64,000 nt of DNA, from contig NW_026251387.1 in NCBI RefSeq assembly GCF_025118155.1, positions 558,001 to 622,000 of the forward strand, given 5' to 3'. Of this stretch, positions 60,763 through 64,000 are shown piece after piece. Below the pieces are notes generated by a model, which saw nothing but the letters and a program-made list of their open reading frames with translations, made no database searches and was not told the DNA's origin. This DNA comes from Cokeromyces recurvatus (Eukaryota; Mucoromycota; Mucoromycetes; Mucorales; Mucoraceae). Made by a program: the position numbers and the translations under genes. Position 1 is the stretch's first letter; each line of letters starts with the position of its first letter.

Positions 60763-62311
60763 TTAAATTTTTGCTCGATATATTCTTAACTTCTTATCTT
60801 CACCACCACTAAGGATCTTTTCATTATCCCAAAAGACAGATAAAACTTTTTGTTTTGTGTCATTTTCAGCCTCTACAGTATATAAAGGTTCTCTACTACG
60901 AATATCCCAAACACGAACTGTAGAATCATATGAACCTGAACATAACATGTATTCTGAATTTTGTGCCCATGAAACAGAAGATACCCAGGCAGAGTGTCCA
61001 CGAAGACTCATCTTTACATTTGCTCCTTCTATTCAAAAGAATATTAAGTATTTCTCCCAAGTTCATTTTATGTACTTTATACAACTACACACATACCTTC
61101 TGATCTAGGGTCCCATAATCGAATCAAATTATCACTATGTCCAGTTGCAAGAAGTTTAGAGTGTGAGGAATAATCAAGATCAAGTACAACCTTTTCACAA
61201 TTCTATTTGAAACATATTAAATAATATACTGTAATTAAACTTGTATAGATGAACAAACCTTTGTAACTAAATTGACTTGTTGTTCAACATTCCAGGAACG
61301 GATAGAATGATCCCAGCCACCCGTATAAACAATATTTGAATCTGATTTATCAAAAGTAACTGCATTCACACCACCTACATGGCCTTCCAATGTAATGCAA
61401 TTTGTCTTTATCTTTCTACCATCCTCTCTTTCCATCTTCTTTCTCTTTTTGTTAACTGATGATGACTCCAGATGTTCATCCTCTGATGGTTCCTCTGTTG
61501 TCCAAATCTTAACAAAACTATCTGCTGAGGCACTTGCTAAATAACGATTCTCTTTATCTACAGCAATTGATTCAATAGGTCCTTTGTGACCTTTACATTC
61601 GTATAATACACGATTAATCTTAGTATCTTGTAATGAGCAAGTCCATGCCAATAGAGTATGATCTAATCCACCAGAATAGACATTCACATTCTCATCTCCC
61701 TCAAATTGACCAAATGCAACACTTTTAACAGCATCAGTATGACCCATCAATGTTGAAATGCACTCTCCTGAACTATTCCATAATCGAACCATGTTGTCAT
61801 AGGCGCCTGTAAGAAATAATCCATTTTTACCTTGAACTGAACTAATCCAATCGTCATGTTGATAAGCTGTAAGAGGAACAGGGGGAAGCATTGATTCCAC
61901 ATATTCAATCGTTACAAGATTTTCCTATTTATCAATGTTTTTTTTTTAAAAAAAAATATTATTATTTCCAAACAATATAGGTATATATTAACAAAATTAC
62001 AGTAGAAAGTTTAGCTTGATTTAAATATTCAGCAATGCTTGTTCTCAATAATTGACCATCAATTAAAAAATCAAATGGAATAGGGGTTTCTAATGTAAAT
62101 TTTAAATGAGAATAGCAAGTTAGAATAGATTCCGTATAGATCTTTATTTTTTTTTACATGTGTCAGTACCATTTTCAAGTAAACTATTAACAAGTTCAGA
62201 GAGTCCTTCTTTTTTAATGTTAGAAGGTAATAATATAGCAGCGTCACTCACTGCATATTTAGGTTGTTGAGTTGTAAAACGAACTTGAACTTGTTCTTGC
62301 TCTGTTGACAT
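60763..62311 (-). CDS. YTM1: Ytm1/WDR12 ribosome biogenesis protein
   Basis: Five exons (62311-62170, 62089-62001, 61924-61259, 61202-61097, 61028-60763) join to 422 residues. The N-terminal ubiquitin-like NLE domain (VQVRFTTQQPKYAVSDAAIL, then PIPFDFLIDGQLLRTSIAEY) precedes seven WD40 blades, starting HDDWISSVQGKNGLFLTGAYD and ending GGEDKKLRIYRAKI. Ytm1 forms the PeBoW-type complex with Nop7 and Erb1 and is stripped from pre-60S particles by Rea1. A basic nuclear signal (KKRKKMERE) interrupts one blade. The NLE acidic contact for Rea1 was not pinned down. It diverges from SPC24 across 359 bp. Confidence 0.94.
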
Positions 62312-62373
62312 GACTATGTATGTATGTATGTATGTATGAATGTGTATATAGAATGAAATATACCTTTTCCTTT

Positions 62374-62422
<49 letters not shown>

Positions 62423-62670
62423 AAATAAAAATTTTGTGGCTTATTGTAGCAACGACTTCCTGTGACCGGGCATGAATTATATAAAATGTTAAGTCAAAAC
62501 AAGTACCAAACATTATTTTCTCTTCAAAGCATATATACTGTGTATAGAAATATATATATACATATAACGTGTGTATATATACATATATAATATATATATA
62601 TATTATATTATATTATATTATATTATATAATATATAATATACATATTAAAAAAAAAAGACAATTATTACA
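62312..62670. promoter_or_regulatory. divergent promoter of YTM1 and SPC24
   Basis: 359 bp with a run of 46 T (62376-62421), TATG repeats beside the YTM1 start and a long TA/ATTAT array (62550-62642) beside the SPC24 start. The core must lie in this simple sequence. Confidence 0.55.
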
Positions 62671-63443
62671 ATGGTTGATGAGGGCTTTAATCAAATCTAT
62701 TTGCGACTAGATGCAGCAAATGAAGTTATTTCTAAATTAAAGCCCGTCGATGTATTAGAAGAAGCTAAAGAATACTTGACCGATGCAGAAGAAAATGCAA
62801 AGACTATTTTACGTTCAAAAGAAGAATTAAATAAAGGTTTATTATTATTATTATTATTTTCCAAACAATTGCGAGTTTTACTAAAGAAAAAAGGTATATT
62901 ATAGAGTTACAAAGACAGCTGGAGGTTCTAAAAGTGAAAGAAGCCACTGTTATTGAAGAATATAGAACAACTGTTGAAAAGAATAACACATATGAAGAAG
63001 AAAAGATGAAACAAGAATCAATGATTAAACAAGAAGAGCAACGACAAGTCCAACTCAGTGAAGAAATAAGACTTTTAGAAAAGGAATTGGAAGAACTTGA
63101 TAAACCTAACCTCTCTGATAATCTAGTTGATGTGAATGAGTAAAGATAGATTCTATTTATTTATTTATTTATATCTAACGATACATTTAGACTTCGTTTA
63201 GCTATTTATCGTGGATTAGGCGTAAGACCACGAATAGAAGATAACAATAAAATCGAGAAAGTAATACTGAGTAAGTATGGATGATTTGACTAGAGAAATA
63301 GGATATGCTGAATTATTTTATTAATTCAATTTATACTTGTTAAATAAGCCTCAGCAAACGAGCAAGATATCCGTACATTTGCTATTAATGAATATTCTCC
63401 TGAATTCACGACAAATTATATATGGAAGTTTATTTCTGAATAA
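62671..63443 (+). CDS. SPC24: Spc24-like kinetochore protein (Ndc80 complex)
   Basis: Four exons (62671-62836, 62905-63139, 63191-63270, 63349-63443) join to 191 residues. Residues 1-130 are coiled coil (LEEAKEYLTDAEENAKTIL, ELQRQLEVLKVKEATV, QVQLSEEIRLLEKELEEL). The last 60 form the small globular head: LRLAIYRGLGVRPRIED, then ATFAINEY-like text and TTNYIWKFISE, matching the fungal Spc24 L-R-x-x-IYR-x-LG pattern. Spc24 pairs with Spc25 and anchors Ndc80 at the inner kinetochore. Intron 1 has a GTTTAT donor, kept because it gives phase and restores the heptads. Small size and order fit the family; confidence is good, not absolute. Confidence 0.8.
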
Positions 63444-63504
63444 TTAAAAGAAATACCCTTTAAAGAAGCATTTTTTAAATAAATAAAGATCATCTTTTTT
63501 TGTT

Positions 63505-64000
63505 TTATTGTACTGTGAATATGGATACTAATCCTTGAATGAAACCATTATTTTTTGATTGTCGTCGTTCTTTTTTGACTTGAACAAGTGTATCTGGTTT
63601 ATACTTGGAAAGTGACATTGCAGTCAAGCAGTAGTTGCCATGTGGATATTGAGTTAATTGTTCAATTCGCCTTACATAATCAGCTTGTAAATCATTTAAA
63701 GTCATTTTCATTGAACCTAATTCTTGTAAAAGACCTTTTATACAAGTGACAAGTGAGAAAAAGGAAGTTAAAGTAGGATCATGATGAGTCCAATTAAATT
63801 GTGACCTGAAAGTCGATAAATCATCCGCAAGAATGCCTCTCAAGATAGAATTACTTTTGTTACTCAATTCAGTCATATCAAAGACTTTACGTAACTTTCT
63901 GTTTAATACACGAGTATCTGTTGCGTTAATTTTATCCAATGTTTGTTGAGTGACGGTATGTAAGAGTTCAAACAGATTTCCATCTTCCACAGCTAGTAGA
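63505..64000 (-). CDS. C-terminal part of an unidentified helical protein (partial)
   Basis: The frame is open from the window edge to a TAA at 63507-63505, about 164 residues. It reads LLAVEDGNLFELLHTVTQQT at the edge, later FDMTELSNKSNSILRGIL, FFSLVTCIKGLLQELGSMK and LNDLQADYVRRIEQL, all amphipathic helices, then a basic tail. The Met in EDGNL is not a real start because the frame continues upstream. No family was recognised. It is convergent with SPC24, 61 bp apart. Confidence 0.75.
   Translation of the reverse strand, partial: LLAVEDGNLFELLHTVTQQTLDKINATDTRVLNRKLRKVFDMTELSNKSNSILRGILADDLSTFRSQFNWTHHDPTLTSFFSLVTCIKGLLQELGSMKMTLNDLQADYVRRIEQLTQYPHGNYCLTAMSLSKYKPDTLVQVKKERRQSKNNGFIQGLVSIFTVQ

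Overview
This is a eukaryotic, fungal window. It is very AT-rich, its genes carry many short GT-AG introns, and long A/T homopolymers sit in introns and between genes. The gene set is fungal: PDR-type ABC transporter, Ste14, Ssd1, Cdc55, Met30, Ytm1, Spc24, Vps68. NELF-A-like, aftiphilin-like and FHIP-like proteins and a Fanzor relic point to an early-diverging fungus. I infer Mucoromycota, probably Mucorales; no marker in the window settles the species.

Layout. 0-10 kb: end of an unidentified gene, VPS68, NOT4, a SAPS-domain Sit4 partner and IST1, all minus except the first; STE14 diverges from IST1. 11-15 kb: an F-box protein and a NELF-A-like protein, plus strand. 15.8-31.2 kb, minus strand: PDR transporter, Gcn20-type ABCF protein, Cdc55 and an Ssd1-like protein whose nuclease site looks dead. 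31.5-33 kb: non-coding, with an apparently perfect 385-bp inverted repeat. 33-39 kb: bHLH factor, fucosyltransferase-like protein, CREB-like bZIP, single-pass membrane protein. 39.2-42.9 kb: a decayed locus in which a gene of unknown function runs in frame into a Fanzor (TnpB-like RNA-guided nuclease) relic. 44.6-55.6 kb: six compact plus-strand genes (FHIP-like, SDR, CDC123, aftiphilin-like, MET30). 55.9-59.8 kb: gene-poor segment bounded by 46-bp perfect inverted repeats, probably a transposon. 60.2-64 kb: small secreted Cys-rich protein, YTM1, SPC24 and the 3' end of an unidentified gene.

Several genes belong to shared processes: Vps68 and Ist1 (ESCRT/endosome), the aftiphilin-like and FHIP-like proteins (clathrin and motor trafficking), Cdc55 and the SAPS protein (PP2A-type phosphatases), Gcn20-type ABCF and Cdc123 (translation and eIF2), Not4 and Ssd1 (mRNA and protein quality control), and NELF-A (Pol II elongation). 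They are not an operon-like system; the clustering looks incidental. The unusual parts are the Fanzor relic and the two inverted-repeat structures. Exon limits were read by eye from splice sites and reading-frame phase, and lengths were checked for divisibility by three in most genes.
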